Shown here piece after piece: positions 49,703 to 61,000 of a DNA stretch of 64,000 nt; position 1 is the stretch's first letter, and every line of letters starts with the position of its first letter. The notes beneath the pieces were generated by a model. The model made no database searches and was not told where the DNA came from. It saw only the letters and a list, made by a program, of their open reading frames with translations. Source of the DNA: Sporopachydermia quercuum. Lineage: Eukaryota; Ascomycota; Sporopachydermiomycetes; Sporopachydermiales; Sporopachydermiaceae. The position numbers and the translations under genes are program-made. The stretch lies in the NCBI GenBank assembly GCA_001599295.1, contig BCGN01000005.1:620001-684000 (forward strand). Reading direction: 5' to 3'.

Positions 49703-50704
49703 ATGGTTCTGAAAACACTACAAGTTCAAGATATCGCTTGGATTCCGACTTCATCAGAAGATTCCAAAGATACCACTAAATCAAAAATGATTCCTACAAA
49801 ATCAAGGCAAATTGCAGATCATGACCTGGTAGATGAAAGTCTTGAAACCAAAGTGAAAGACTCTATTGCCGGGTTTATGGGTGGTGTTTCACAAGTAATG
49901 GTAGGACAGCCATTGGATTTGGTTAAAGTACTACTGCAGACTAATCAATACAAGACACCACAACAAGCAGTCATCCAAACATTCAAAACAGAAGGTATCA
50001 AAGGTTTCTATAAGGGCACATCTGGTCCTTTGCTTGGTGTTGGTGTTGTTAATTCTTTGATTTTTAACACCAGTTTCGAAGCTAGAAGGCAGATAATGAA
50101 ATATAATCCAGGCCAGACAGACTTAACCATTGGCCAGTTCTATTTAGCAGGTACTGCAGCAGGTGTTTTAACCTCATTTATAACAAGTCCCATAGAACAA
50201 GTAAGAATTCTAATTCAAGCACAGAATCCAGAGAAAAAACTATATAATGGCACTATGGATGCATTTAAAAAGATTTACCAATCCACGGGTTATAGGGGTT
50301 TGTTCAGAGGTTTAAATATGACAATATTAAGAGATGCACATGCTCATGGTATTTGGTTTAGTAGCTATGAGTTGATGATGCATAAAAGATGCCAATTAAC
50401 AGGAATAAAGAGGGAGGATATCCCAACATGGGAAGTCTTATTATACGGTGGTATAGCTGGTGATACGTTATGGATAAGTACTTATCCAGCAGATATCGTT
50501 AAAACGGTGTATCAAAATGATAAATTTGGTTCAGAGGCTAAATTTAAGAGTGGTTTCGATGTAGCCAGATGGATATATCGTACCGAAGGTTTCAAAGGGT
50601 TTTGGAAAGGAGTTGGGCCTGCATTAGTTAGAGCTTTCCCTGTAAATGCAGCAGTTTTCGCCACGGTTGAAATATGCATGAGATTTATGGATAATAAGAA
50701 ATAA
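49703..50704 (+). CDS. YMC1: Ymc1/Ymc2-type mitochondrial carrier
   Basis: A 333-aa SLC25 inner-membrane carrier with three repeats. Signature motifs are PLDLVK, PIEQVR and PADIVK, each followed by the GFYKG / GLFRG / GFWKG element. The N-terminal matrix-facing extension is about 55 residues. Best recalled match is yeast Ymc1: VGQPLDLVKVLLQT to VGQPFDTTKVRLQT, and FWKGVGPALVRAFPVNAAVF to FFKGFGPTMLRAAPANGATF. Ymc1/2 are linked to glutamate and glycine-related transport. In the first repeat the usual Arg after the motif (KVRLQ) is Leu (KVLLQ), which may change substrate use. A related carrier such as Crc1 is less likely. Confidence 0.8.
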   Translation: MVLKTLQVQDIAWIPTSSEDSKDTTKSKMIPTKSRQIADHDLVDESLETKVKDSIAGFMGGVSQVMVGQPLDLVKVLLQTNQYKTPQQAVIQTFKTEGIKGFYKGTSGPLLGVGVVNSLIFNTSFEARRQIMKYNPGQTDLTIGQFYLAGTAAGVLTSFITSPIEQVRILIQAQNPEKKLYNGTMDAFKKIYQSTGYRGLFRGLNMTILRDAHAHGIWFSSYELMMHKRCQLTGIKREDIPTWEVLLYGGIAGDTLWISTYPADIVKTVYQNDKFGSEAKFKSGFDVARWIYRTEGFKGFWKGVGPALVRAFPVNAAVFATVEICMRFMDNKK

Positions 50705-51144
50705 TGGTACTTTCATTGGTGATCATAATAAGGGCATTAGCAATAATAATACAAAGAATTGATGATGATTGAAAGAGCAAAGGATAACTTTTACAGTTCA
50801 TTGTATAGACTATGTAATTAACGTTGGGGTACGGTTAAAACTCTAATTTGCATTTGCATTAATCTTGCATTAATCTTGCATCCTCACTTTGTCTGTAGTT
50901 GTAGAAATAGCAAAAATCAATCTTTCGACAGAAAACTTGCACTAAATAAATAATAGGGTGACCAGTATAAATTGACGCTTCAATCATTAATTATAAACTC
51001 ATCTCATTACCTATAGCAGTTTTACGGTTTCTGCAGAATCCTATAGCTATCTAGCATTGGACTCACAAATCAATCCACCGAACTTTCACCCTACAACTGA
51101 TCATTTCCTCATAATGGACAAATTACCTAGTATCAACCATACAA
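50705..51144. other. Convergent gap between the YMC1-type gene and NMT1
   Basis: 440 bp where both transcripts end. It has a direct repeat attaatcttgc twice (about 50858-50880); otherwise AT-rich. Confidence 0.5.
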
Positions 51145-52778
51145 TTAAAACATAACAACATTGTTTTTACTTCCGTTACCATAATCGATATTTTTATCTT
51201 CTTTCAATCCACCGGAAACTGGGAATGCCTTGTAGTTAAACAAATAGTAGTTAAGAAAGCCATCACCAACGCCAAATTTCAGTTCGCTCAAGAACTTAGT
51301 ATTATCTTGTGAGCTTAAAGCGTTAAAGACATCACACTTATAATCAGTCTTTGCAATAATAAGAGCATCAGTAATTAATTCTTGTAATCGTTTTGAAATT
51401 CTTGCTTCATCCCCATCTACTAATCCAGTACTTGTTGCATAGTAAAACAAGTATGCAATTTCTATATCTTTATGCTGACTGTGATCCAACACTTGGAAAG
51501 GTAGTAAATAAAATGAAAAAAAATCGGTGATTTTACCGGATTCCTCATCAGTAACAACATATGAGCACAAGATCTTCTTATTCTCTTCAGCGGAATTATC
51601 TTCTGATCCAAGCATCCAATGCTTGAACTCATGTAATTCAAAGGTTTGATTGAGATCGAACCTCTTAGAATAGTTTTTGAAAAGTTCTAAAACTTCAGGA
51701 ATGTCATTTTCTTCCATTTTCCTTAATCCTTTCAAAGATGGAGTATTTGGTAAGGAATATTTTGCAATCATCTTACTTTTCGTCATTCCATCAGGCAAAG
51801 GACTAAATCCAACTTCATAAAGCTTCGTCCAATTCAATGGTCTGTGATTGTATCTACATACAGATAAAGGTGTTGGTAAAACCGTACCTGACGTATATAA
51901 AGCTTGCCAGATGTTGTGTAAGTTGACTCTTCTGGTTATTTCTTTAATAAGAACAGGAGCCAAACGTTTTGATCTCAGCTTTTTATGCACACAGAGGAAA
52001 TTAATCCCCACTGACCTGATGTAATTATCTCGTACTTTAAGATTGAGGGGAATACCAGATATGAATCCAATTAACTTTTTGGAGGACTTAACTCTTACCC
52101 CCAAGTTCCATTCTTCACGCCATCCTGGTGGTTTTAAAGCATAATTGAAGAACTCCTTTGAATAGTGGAATCTGAATGTTGCATCTTTATCTTCGACGTA
52201 ATGATCATGTAATAACATGAATATATCTTCCATATCATCCTTATTAGTTAAATCCATTGTTGCCCACTCAAAGTCTGCAAGAAGAGGATACGGTTGAGTT
52301 GGAATGTCTTTGACTTCTTTATTGTCAATTGGTCCTTCCTTATCAAAAGATTCATCTACCGGGTAATTGTTAGTAAAACTGTTCAGCCACTGAATAGGCA
52401 CATAAAAATACACAATAGAACAATTTTATAGTTCTAATGTTAGTCTCTCCTCAGGTAATAAGAAAACATACCAAATTTTGGTACCGGCTGAGTTTTCCAG
52501 AACTTATAATCTTTCATCTCTTTATGTTGATCTTCTGTGAGCTGATCTCTGTTAGTAACTAATGCTTGAATTACAAGGATGCATAGCCAAATAGTTTGTA
52601 TAGCTACTTGACTATAGCGAAGAGGAAAATAAAATTGGAACATAGTCGTATTCAACTAACAAGCTAATGAACTTACTGATGCACCAGAAGCCAATAGCTT
52701 CAGTAATTGTTCTAGCTTGGCTGATATTTCTTGATCAGCATTGCCAGATTTCTCATTCCCATTGTTTGAGGAACTCAT
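51145..52778 (-). CDS. NMT1: Nmt1, glycylpeptide N-myristoyltransferase, 3 exons
   Basis: A 460-aa cytosolic enzyme that transfers myristate to N-terminal glycines (Arf proteins, Vps15, Gpa1). Exons: 52677-52778, 52472-52541, 51145-52355. Exon 1 gives [20 protein letters not shown] and ends LLASGAS; exon 2 runs [20 protein letters not shown]; exon 3 resumes [11 protein letters not shown]. Donors are gtaagt and gtatgt; each branch site is tactaac within 20 nt of the acceptor. The catalytic core shows [38 protein letters not shown] with VLIKEITRR, and [20 protein letters not shown]. The chain ends NNVVMF; the family's C-terminal carboxylate acts in catalysis and is usually a Leu. Length agrees with the S. 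cerevisiae enzyme (455 aa). Confidence 0.96.
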
Positions 52779-53376
52779 TTTAACAGTTGAGACATTCAAC
52801 TCACAAATGGTTGACTTTACATGAACCCAATGTTGATATCACAATTTAGCCTATAGAAAAATGAATAAACGGTATGAACTCTCAAAGGAGATAGTAGCTC
52901 TATAAACTATCAAGTAGGAAAAAGAAATGATTAGGTTGACTTCCTGGACAACTGTTGGTTTTTGGACTCAGCAATAGAAATGTGTAAAGTTTACGTAATC
53001 CATATTGATGGTTCAAAATCATGCACCTCGTATGCGTGGAACCTGCATAAGAGTCACATGTNGCTTCTTATGATGTATATGAGAAGGTGTCCGGTAGTGA
53101 ATTTGAGACTCGCAGTATTAATAAAATTGATTCATAGTGTATTATAGTGCATAATGAAGCACAATGAATGAATGAAACCATAAAAATGAAATGATTGAAC
53201 GATATTTATTAGTTTTAGAATTACATATAGCGATAGAACGTCAATTACATGCAACTTCGTCTTCATTCCATAGACGCTCAAACTCAACTCGACCGAACTC
53301 AACACTCAGCCCTGACTCTGTAAACTTTCTCCTCCATAGGGGCAATCATATCATGCCCCTAAATATCATTCCGGAA
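52779..53376. promoter_or_regulatory. NMT1 upstream region
   Basis: 598 bp between co-directional SSS1 and NMT1. One ambiguous base (53062). No gene or strong motif is seen. Confidence 0.45.
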
Positions 53377-53710
53377 TTACACCAACAAGTATCTAATAGG
53401 GATATGGATTAATTTCACACCGTAGCCAACAATTCCCATAATGACGAAACCAACACCAACAGCTCTTAGAGTTCTCAAGTATTCTACAATGCGGTGTTAG
53501 TATTCCTGGTATCTTGATCTATAGTAGACTAAAAAACTCGTGGAGCAGTTTCTGTAACTTCTCCAAATTCAAATATTCGTCCGTTTACTTCATCGTATCA
53601 GTATTCTACTAACCTTTTCTGTCAGGCTTAGTGCACTTCTTCATGAAACTAACACCATCCTTGACGAATTCAACAGGAACTTCAGTAATCTTCTCTAATC
53701 CTTCAGCCAT
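53377..53710 (-). CDS. SSS1: Sss1 (Sec61 gamma), translocon subunit, 2 exons
   Basis: A 67-aa tail-anchored protein of the ER Sec61 and Ssh1 translocons, found by joining two short exons: 53614-53710 and 53377-53483. Exon 1 encodes MAEGLEKITEVPVEFVKDGV and ends CTKPDRK. Exon 2 continues with EYLRTLRAVGVGFVIMGIVG, then YGVKLIHIPIRYLLV. These are the invariant Sec61-gamma elements, including the amphipathic helix, the KCTKPDRKE turn and the single membrane span. The intron has a gttagt donor, aatactaac branch and tgtag acceptor. It is slightly shorter at the N-terminus than yeast Sss1 (80 aa). Adjacent and co-directional with RRP1, as YDR086C with YDR087C. Confidence 0.97.
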
Positions 53711-54349
53711 TTTGATTTTTGCTATGGGTATCTTACGATGATTGTCAGAATTGAATTAATTCAGGCAATGATCAGAATAACAAACGGAATATAGTAAATT
53801 TTATCAAATGTTGGTAAAACATGAGCAACGGTAATAATAAAGTACTGGTGGCAGAACGAGTGACAAAGATTGCGATAATAAGTTACCCTGTTCTTGGAGG
53901 GGTGTTCTAAATACTTAAGGGTATAGTTATCAGTTGCTATTTTACTACTACTGGAAGAGCTAACGATACTAATTCAAGATGGACTTAATAAACGAAGTAT
54001 ATTATTACTGGTTGGGAATAATAGAGATGTTGTATCTTTGAAACTGATGAAACGTTTATTCACAATGAACTATTTGAGCTATTTGAAGTCAATTGATAGC
54101 TGGACCTAACGTTCCAGAGGTGACTGGTTTTATCTGAGCACGTCATCATTAAATAATTGAATCGCCAAAGAATGTCGGAGATTATGTCAATTAATAGGGT
54201 TTCCGAAATTTCTTGGTCACATATTCAAGGAAATCAAGAGCATAGAGCATTAGTATATCAAAAGGGAGCTACAGTTGGATACAAATTACTATATTCTAGG
54301 CCTGAAATTTCAGGTGAAATGCTTATTATACTACACGTTTTGCTTGCAC
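53711..54349. promoter_or_regulatory. SSS1 upstream region
   Basis: 639 bp between SSS1 and the RRP1 stop. A plus-strand ATG frame (54172-54357, 61 codons) overlaps the RRP1 end but resembles nothing known. No strong motif. Confidence 0.4.
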
Positions 54350-55257
54350 TTAGTTAAATCCGTTCCATTCATCTTCTTGATCCTCTTCGTCATTACCTGA
54401 TTCTTCCTCTGGATTCACAACACCCCATGCTAGAAGTCTTTCATCACTAATGAAATCTTCACTCAATCTTTCCCTAATAATCTTTTGAATCGACTTGTCC
54501 TTCAACTGAACAAATGGTTTGTATAAATCATCTAATGGAACATCATCTAAGGCTTCTTTCAACTCGTCGCCTTCAAGATCTTGCAATTTCAATACCTTTT
54601 CCAACTCGTCTGTATATATATCAGCGATATGAAATGTAATACCCAGAGGATATCTCGCAAGACTGTTTTCAGGGTTTAATGGTTGATCTGACAGTTGCTC
54701 TATAAACGTAGAGACTTGTTCTTCATCCCAATTCGAATCCTTCAATTTCTTCAAAATGGCATTAAAAAGCCTCCTGATAAGCATATAAAATTTATCAACC
54801 CTAAGGGAGTCGATCGAATTCCATTGTCGTCCCATTATAGTCCAAAATCCTTCAATAAATGCCCAAAAGTTGTTAGGATGAACAATCTCTATCAATCCAC
54901 TCAGATCGTCGGCTAGTCTTTGTTGCGGCAATGGTCTATCACAGAACCACATTGTGTAGAACAATCCTTTCCATAATTTCTTGATGGGTAGTGGTTCAAG
55001 TTTCTTTGGTTTTTGTAGGAATAAGCGCAACGAATCTAACGCTGCCATACGAGTTGCCCTATCTACCAAAAGTTAGCTTTATTTTCATTAGTCGAGTGTC
55101 ATTTCTAGCTATAGCTCAAAAGTAACTTACCATTAGCTGCTAATGCCTTTACAAAAGGTGCAGCATTTGATGCCTCCTTCAGCTTAGTCACATCTGATCT
55201 TGGGGTAGAAACTTTTCTAATCTTAGCTTTACCCATGTTTCCCAATTGCTTCCCCAT
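54350..55257 (-). CDS. RRP1: Rrp1 (NNP-1/Nop52) ribosome biogenesis factor, 2 exons
   Basis: A 279-aa nucleolar protein needed to process 27S pre-rRNA for the large subunit. Exons: 55131-55257 and 54350-55062; the intron is 68 nt with gtaagt donor, gctaac branch and ggtag acceptor. Exon 1 starts MGKQLGNMGKAKIRKVSTPR and ends FVKALAAN. Exon 2 has DRATRMAALDSLRLFL and the family hallmark KLWKGLFYTMWFCDRPLPQQ (yeast [20 protein letters not shown]), then SLRVDKFYMLIRRLFNAIL and YPLGITFHIADIYTDELEKV. The tail is acidic. Adjacent to SSS1 in the same direction, as in S. cerevisiae. Confidence 0.96.
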
Positions 55258-55815
55258 TGTTTCCCTTATATTTAATTCCAAACTAATGAATTCTTAGGTC
55301 CATCAATACTCTAAAAGATAAAAGTCACGAGACGGCAAGATTAAACATATATACATCTTTCATTAAATTTGCAAGACTGTTCAGTATGTAAGAACAGTTT
55401 CTTTTTCTTTAAGCAAACAAAAATTTTTATGTCTTATTTCGGGGGCCATGAAATTGTTTTGACCATTTCCGCAATTTTAATTGTATGTACAAATATGTTC
55501 ACATATGCGCGTATACATACGCATACAGGAATAATTCACATGTACTGTCAGTGATATTATTATTGCTGTTCAAAGAATCATGAAGAGTGAGGTAACGTAT
55601 CCAGATTTATAGTCCTCTTGTATGGGTACTGAAAAAAGAGGTATCGCAATATTCTAAGCTCTAGTAAATATCACTTTAGTTTCCAGCTTCTGGTTTCCAC
55701 CAAGCAGAGGCTGGCACATAAAAAACATCCTATTAAGATGCTGTAAGCTGTTCACAAAGCAAAAACCCCAGATTCCTCATAAGATAAAGATTATTAATTA
55801 TAGTTCGTGATTTAA
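55258..55815. promoter_or_regulatory. RRP1 upstream / ARP6 3' region
   Basis: 558 bp between co-directional genes; AT-rich with no recognised element or gene. Confidence 0.45.
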
Positions 55816-57309
55816 TCAGAAAACATAGTGACCGAAATACTTCTCTTGACAGTATGCCTCTCCTGATTCAAAATATTCTTCTCTCGTCACAGCCAATTGG
55901 TTATATAAAGAAGGCTCTTCAGCCAATCTTTTACCTCCATTCCAAGCATATGTGATAGGACTAATTCACCATTCCTTGTTAGTATACTCTTATAATAAAC
56001 ATAAACAATTTTCAAACTTCTAAATTGTACTCACTCGTCTGGTAATGCGACATTAAGCCTAGCTTCTTGGGGAACGAGTTTTCTCAAATCGTTATATCTA
56101 GTAAATTTCTTGTTAGTACTCTCAGTCTTCCAAACCTCTTTTTATTTCTTTTGCATTATACTTACATTCTCTCTTTGAATCCAGGTAATTTCGCCGTTCC
56201 TCCTACTAATACAATATTCGAATACAATAGTGACCTATGAATTGGATCCGATATTGAACTAATTACTTGATCAATCGACTCAGGTATACCACTTTGTTTA
56301 AGTTGTATAACGTTAGGATTGAATAAATACTCAGGAATCATAAAACGTTCTTCAACTAGAGAAAGAACTTGTTGGTCTGATTTTGCTGTCTCTCCTAGTT
56401 TTAACGGGTACCCTGTCAAAGTTGTCTTGTAATCAGGTAGAACATAATCCGCACGACACTTATGTGATTTTTTCTGTAGTGGACTCAATTTATGTATTGC
56501 ATCAATATCTTTATAGTAATCTATTGAGACAAAGCAGAGCTTTTCTTTTATGTTGTTTATCAAAAATGTTTCATCCATCACATTGTAGTATTTATATGAT
56601 ATATTTTCCTTTAGCAAACTTGTAAGCATTTTTCCTGCAATACTCATCCGTTTTACAGATTTCCATGATACCTCTCCATCAGTAACTGGTATAATGCTAG
56701 TGAAAGTAAATCCACAGTCAACAATCAGTGAGAAGTTGCTGAAACCTTCTGTGTATGCTTGATTATTATTGTTCAATTCGCGGTAATTATTGAAGCGTAC
56801 CAAATTTCCTGCTGGGCATTTCACCATTGATTCAAATCCATATTCTTCAAACACTATTTGATTCATATTCGCTGAAAGGATAGGTAGAGAGAAACATGAT
56901 TCCGTGAGTATAAGATTAGTATCACCAGGTGTGACGTTCAAATTCGTATCAGAACCAAAAAATGTATAATCCCAAATAGCTTTTTCACATTCCATGCTCA
57001 CCAACTGACCCTGAGTTTAGAAAATCACATTTGGTTAGTACCAGTTGACGAGTTATTGAGTACTCTCTGTACTTATCAGTGAGGAAAAGAAGAAATGAAT
57101 TACATGAGAGCCAAACATACCTTTTCTATTGGACGTCTTATCACTAATTGTGAATAATCTTTACACAGCAAATCTAACTGTTTGCCAACATATGTCAATC
57201 GATCTCTCGTTCTAACAATGCAATTTGGTACAACCTGACAGTCTGGATTTGAAGCAAACCCAGCTTTAATGCCGTATGCACCATTATCTACAATTAGCGT
57301 CTGGGACAT
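55816..57309 (-). CDS. ARP6: Arp6, actin-related subunit of SWR1, 4 exons
   Basis: A 413-aa nuclear actin-related protein of the SWR1 complex, which deposits histone H2A.Z. Exons: 57121-57309, 56166-57010, 56035-56097 (63 nt) and 55816-55960. It starts MSQTLIVDNGAYGIKAGFAS, the actin-fold phosphate loop. The first junction makes RRPIEK-GQLVSMECEKAIWDY, matching yeast RRPHELGQLTLWELESCIWD. FSLIVDCGFTFTSIIPV is phosphate loop 2, and SNIVLVGGTAKLPGFKER leads through exon 3 (IYNDLRKLVPQEARLNVALP) to exon 4 (PITYAWNGGKRLAEEPSLYN, then VTREEYFESGEAYCQEKYFG). Donors are gtatgt, gtaagt and gtgagt. It is divergent from SMC4, as YLR085C is from YLR086W. Confidence 0.96.
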
Positions 57310-57978
57310 TGCAAATGCTTCTCACGATTTCAATAAAACATTTAGCACATAATCAACCATTCTGAGAACGAAATTTAAATCTTGCAGCTTTCACAAATAG
57401 ATAATTGACAATAGCTATTACTCTACGTGCTAACTTGTACTATATAAATCCATTACTGCTCGAACATATACTTGTCCCAATATAGGTCATAGTTAGTCTA
57501 AAAATACTAACATATTATCTCGGAAATTATATATGCACTTAAAATCAAATCGGAGATTATAATATCCGCTTTTAAATTAAATGCTTACCTTATACTTATT
57601 TCATAAGTAAACTCAGTTGCTATGACAACCACATCATGTGACCAAATATTTCGTATTTGGTCAAATTGATAAACATTGTATTTCCTATTCCAGTTTAATA
57701 AACAATCAAAAACTCCGATTCTTTTGTATTGATCAAGAGTATTTGATGAGGTCTACTATTCTACTTTCAACTACCAGTATTTTACGTTCATTTTGTCCTG
57801 TCATTTGGGCTTCGTGATCCTAGTAAACCTAGATTACAAGCTAGTCAATCGAAAATCTACATCCACAGCAAAATCGACCTAAACCCAGAATCAACTGCAC
57901 TGATTGATTAGCCTATTTTTTTTTTTTTGACTGGTGTGATCATAGCTGCTGGTGCCCATATGCCACATACTAATCAGA
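57310..57978. promoter_or_regulatory. ARP6/SMC4 divergent promoter
   Basis: 669 bp. It carries two related words (ctcggaaattatat at about 57516 and cggagattataata at about 57551) and a 13-T tract (57916-57928) about 50 bp before the SMC4 start. An out-of-frame ATG lies at 57960. Confidence 0.55.
57916..57928. repeat. Poly-T tract (13 T)
   Basis: Homopolymer T run about 50 bp upstream of the SMC4 start, of the nucleosome-excluding dA:dT type common in yeast promoters. Confidence 0.8.
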
Positions 57979-58010
57979 ATGTCTTCTGTAGGAATAAGGG
58001 GAGGGCGTAG
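57960..58010 (+). other. Short upstream ORF overlapping the SMC4 start
   Basis: ATG at 57960, sixteen codons, stop TAG at 58008-58010, in a different frame from SMC4 and spanning its ATG at 57979. If the mRNA start lies upstream of it, ribosomes must leak past this ATG. The frame is certain; transcription start and use are unknown. Confidence 0.35.
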
Positions 58011-61000
58011 CAAAGTGATTGAAGAACCTGATGACGATGAGATAAGTGAAAGTGGCTCAATTAACAACTCAATGGTAGAAAATCAACCACCAATCTCTGA
58101 ACCTCTACCACATAAGATCACTGAAACTCGGCCTATTCCCCCAAGGAAAACTATAGGTCCATTATCAGACGTATCAAATATTCAAAATGTGCAGGAAACA
58201 ATTGCAAGAAGGCTAAGTATCAAAGAGCCAACTCCTTTGGTTGAACCTCCAAGCGTCGATATGGAGCTTGAAACTGTTGCTCTTACACCAAATATTCAGG
58301 AATCAGAATCCATCATTAGAAATTTAGCAACTAAGAAAGTAGCACCTAAAGAAGAAACACATGGCCCAAGATTAGTTATCCGAAAGCTAGTATTAACTAA
58401 CTTCAAGTCATATGCCGGAGAACAAACCATTGGTCCATTTCATTCATCTTTCTCAGCAGTTGTTGGTCCTAATGGTTCAGGCAAATCAAACGTTATTGAT
58501 TCGTTGTTGTTTGTATTTGGTTTCCGAGCCTCTAAGATGAGACAAACAAAATTATCTTCATTAATTCATTACTCTGAAGCATTTCCAAACTTAGATTTTT
58601 GCTCGGTCGATATTCATTTCCAAGCCGTCATTGACAATGACGATGGAACAGTCACCGAAATACAAGATAGTGAATTAATGGTTTCTCGAAAAGCCTTCAA
58701 AAACAACAGCTCCAAATACTATATTAATAGTAGGGAAAGTACATACTCTATTGTAACAAGTATGCTGAAAGAGAAGGAAATTGATCTTGATCATAAAAGA
58801 TTCTTGATTTTACAGGGTGAAGTCGAAAGTATTGCCCAAATGAAACCCAAAGCAGAGAAGGAGAATGATGACGGGTTATTGGAATATTTGGAAGATCTTA
58901 TCGGGACTGCTCAATATAAACAACCAATTGAAGACTCTATTGTTAAAGTAGAACAACTAAATGATATCTGTCTTGAGAAAGAGAATAGATTTAATATTGT
59001 GGACACAGAGTTGAAAGCTCTAGAAGAAAAGAAAGATTCTGTCATTTCATATCTGTCACACGAAAATGATTTGGTCATGAAAAAATCAGCATGTTTACAA
59101 CTAGAACGCTATAACAGTCTTAGAAATATAGATACTGGAAAGCAAGTATTACATGAACTTACTGCTAAGCTAAATGAAGAGCAAGAGAAAAATAAAGGAT
59201 CACAAGAAATAATCAACCAACTTAAGAGCGCTTACGAAATTTTCCAAAAGGACCAGTCACTTCTAAACAAACATGTTGAGGCTTTAAAGAAGAAGCATAA
59301 AGAAGCTGAGAGAAAATCGATTGCATTAGAAACTAAGAAACGTCACTTGGAAAGTACTTTAAATAAAAGCGAGAAACAGTTAGCTGCAGCTTTAACAGCC
59401 AAAAATCAAGCTGAAAATCGGATAGTCGATTATAATCAAGAAGTTCAGGAGACTCAAGAGAAGATTGCTAACTTTGAGAAAGAGTTAGAGCAAGAAAATC
59501 ATTTATTAGAAGAAATTCGTATCAAGTTAAAAGATAAAACTCAGCCTTTTACAGATAAAATTGGACGATATCAAAAGGAATTAGAACCTTGGAGGAATAA
59601 AATCAAAGAAAAATCAGCTGAAATAGAAGTGACGAAGTCTCAAATTGATTTGTTCAATGATAAGAAAGCTCAACTGGAAAGACAAGTTGAAGAAGCCAAG
59701 CTAAGAATTGAATCAATCATGAAACAAGGGCGAAGCAAAGAAAGAGAAATGTTAGCCTTAACAAAAGAACAGGATCATGTCAAGGAACAAATTAAACTTG
59801 GTGGAGAAGAATGTAGCCATGCTTCACAGAAACTTGAAGAGATGAAAGTTGAGTTATCAAATATTCGTCAGAGAGTAAATGATGCGAAATCTGCTATTGA
59901 CACAACTCAGAATCAAAGCAAAGTGTTGAAAGGATTGACCCGTCTTGCAGAATCTGGTAGGGTTGATGGGTTTTATGGAAGATTAGGAGATTTGGGAACT
60001 ATTGATAAGAAGTATGATATAGCAATCTCTACTGCTTGTCCTCAATTGAATAACATGGTGGTTAGAACTGTTGAAGTTGGTCAGCAATGTATCGAACATC
60101 TAAAGAAACATAATTTAGGAAGAGCTAAATTTATTCTATTAGACAAGTTACCAAAGAGAGATCTCTCCCCTATTTCAACGCCTCAAAATGTTCCAAGACT
60201 TTTTGATCTGATTAAATTCCAAGATGATCAGTTTGCTCCTGCTTTTTATAGTGCGTTATACGATACTCTTGTTGCTAAAGATATTGAGCAGGCTAAAGCT
60301 ATTGCTTATGGTGCTAAGCGGTGGAGAGTTGTCACGTTGGACGGTAAATTAATCGACAAGTCAGGAACATTAACTGGTGGTGGTCATTCAGTAGCTAAAA
60401 GTGGTATGAGATCATCAGATAGAGCTAGTGTCAGTGCATCTGACATGGCAAAAATGGAAGAAGCGTTAACTGCTAAAGAAAAAAAAGTTGCTCTCGGTGA
60501 AAAGGCTTATGAAGAAATGATTGAAATGTTCAATAGTCTCAAAGATAAAGAACCACAAATTGAGTTACAAATATCTAAAAGTAACCTCGAAATCGAAAGT
60601 TTGACTAAAGAATTAGCTGATAGGCAAAAATCATTTAAAGAGTTAAGCAAAGAATTAGAACAACCAGATGTTGATGAATCAAAGAAGGCTTTGGTTGAAG
60701 AACAGTACAATTTGTTGAAACAAGAGGTTGAATCATTGAAAGCTCAAACAAAGGAAAAGGAATCATTAATCGAGGAACTTCAAGAACAAATTATGGACGC
60801 CGGTGGGTTGGAACTTAGACAACAAAAATGCAAAGTAGATAGTATTTCTGAGAGAATGGAGATTCTCAAAGAGAAGTTAAATGCGAACGTAATGGCATTT
60901 ACCAAGACTAAGAACCAGTTGAAGAAGCAAATTAAAATCTCAGAATCAGCTGAAGAAGAAATCAATACTGTAAAACAAGAATTTGACCGGATAACCGGTG

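Noticed and set aside
54172-54357. 61-codon plus-strand ORF overlapping the RRP1 3' end
   Set aside because: An ATG is present and the tail is hydrophobic, but there is no recognised family and it overlaps a conserved gene. Too weak to annotate.
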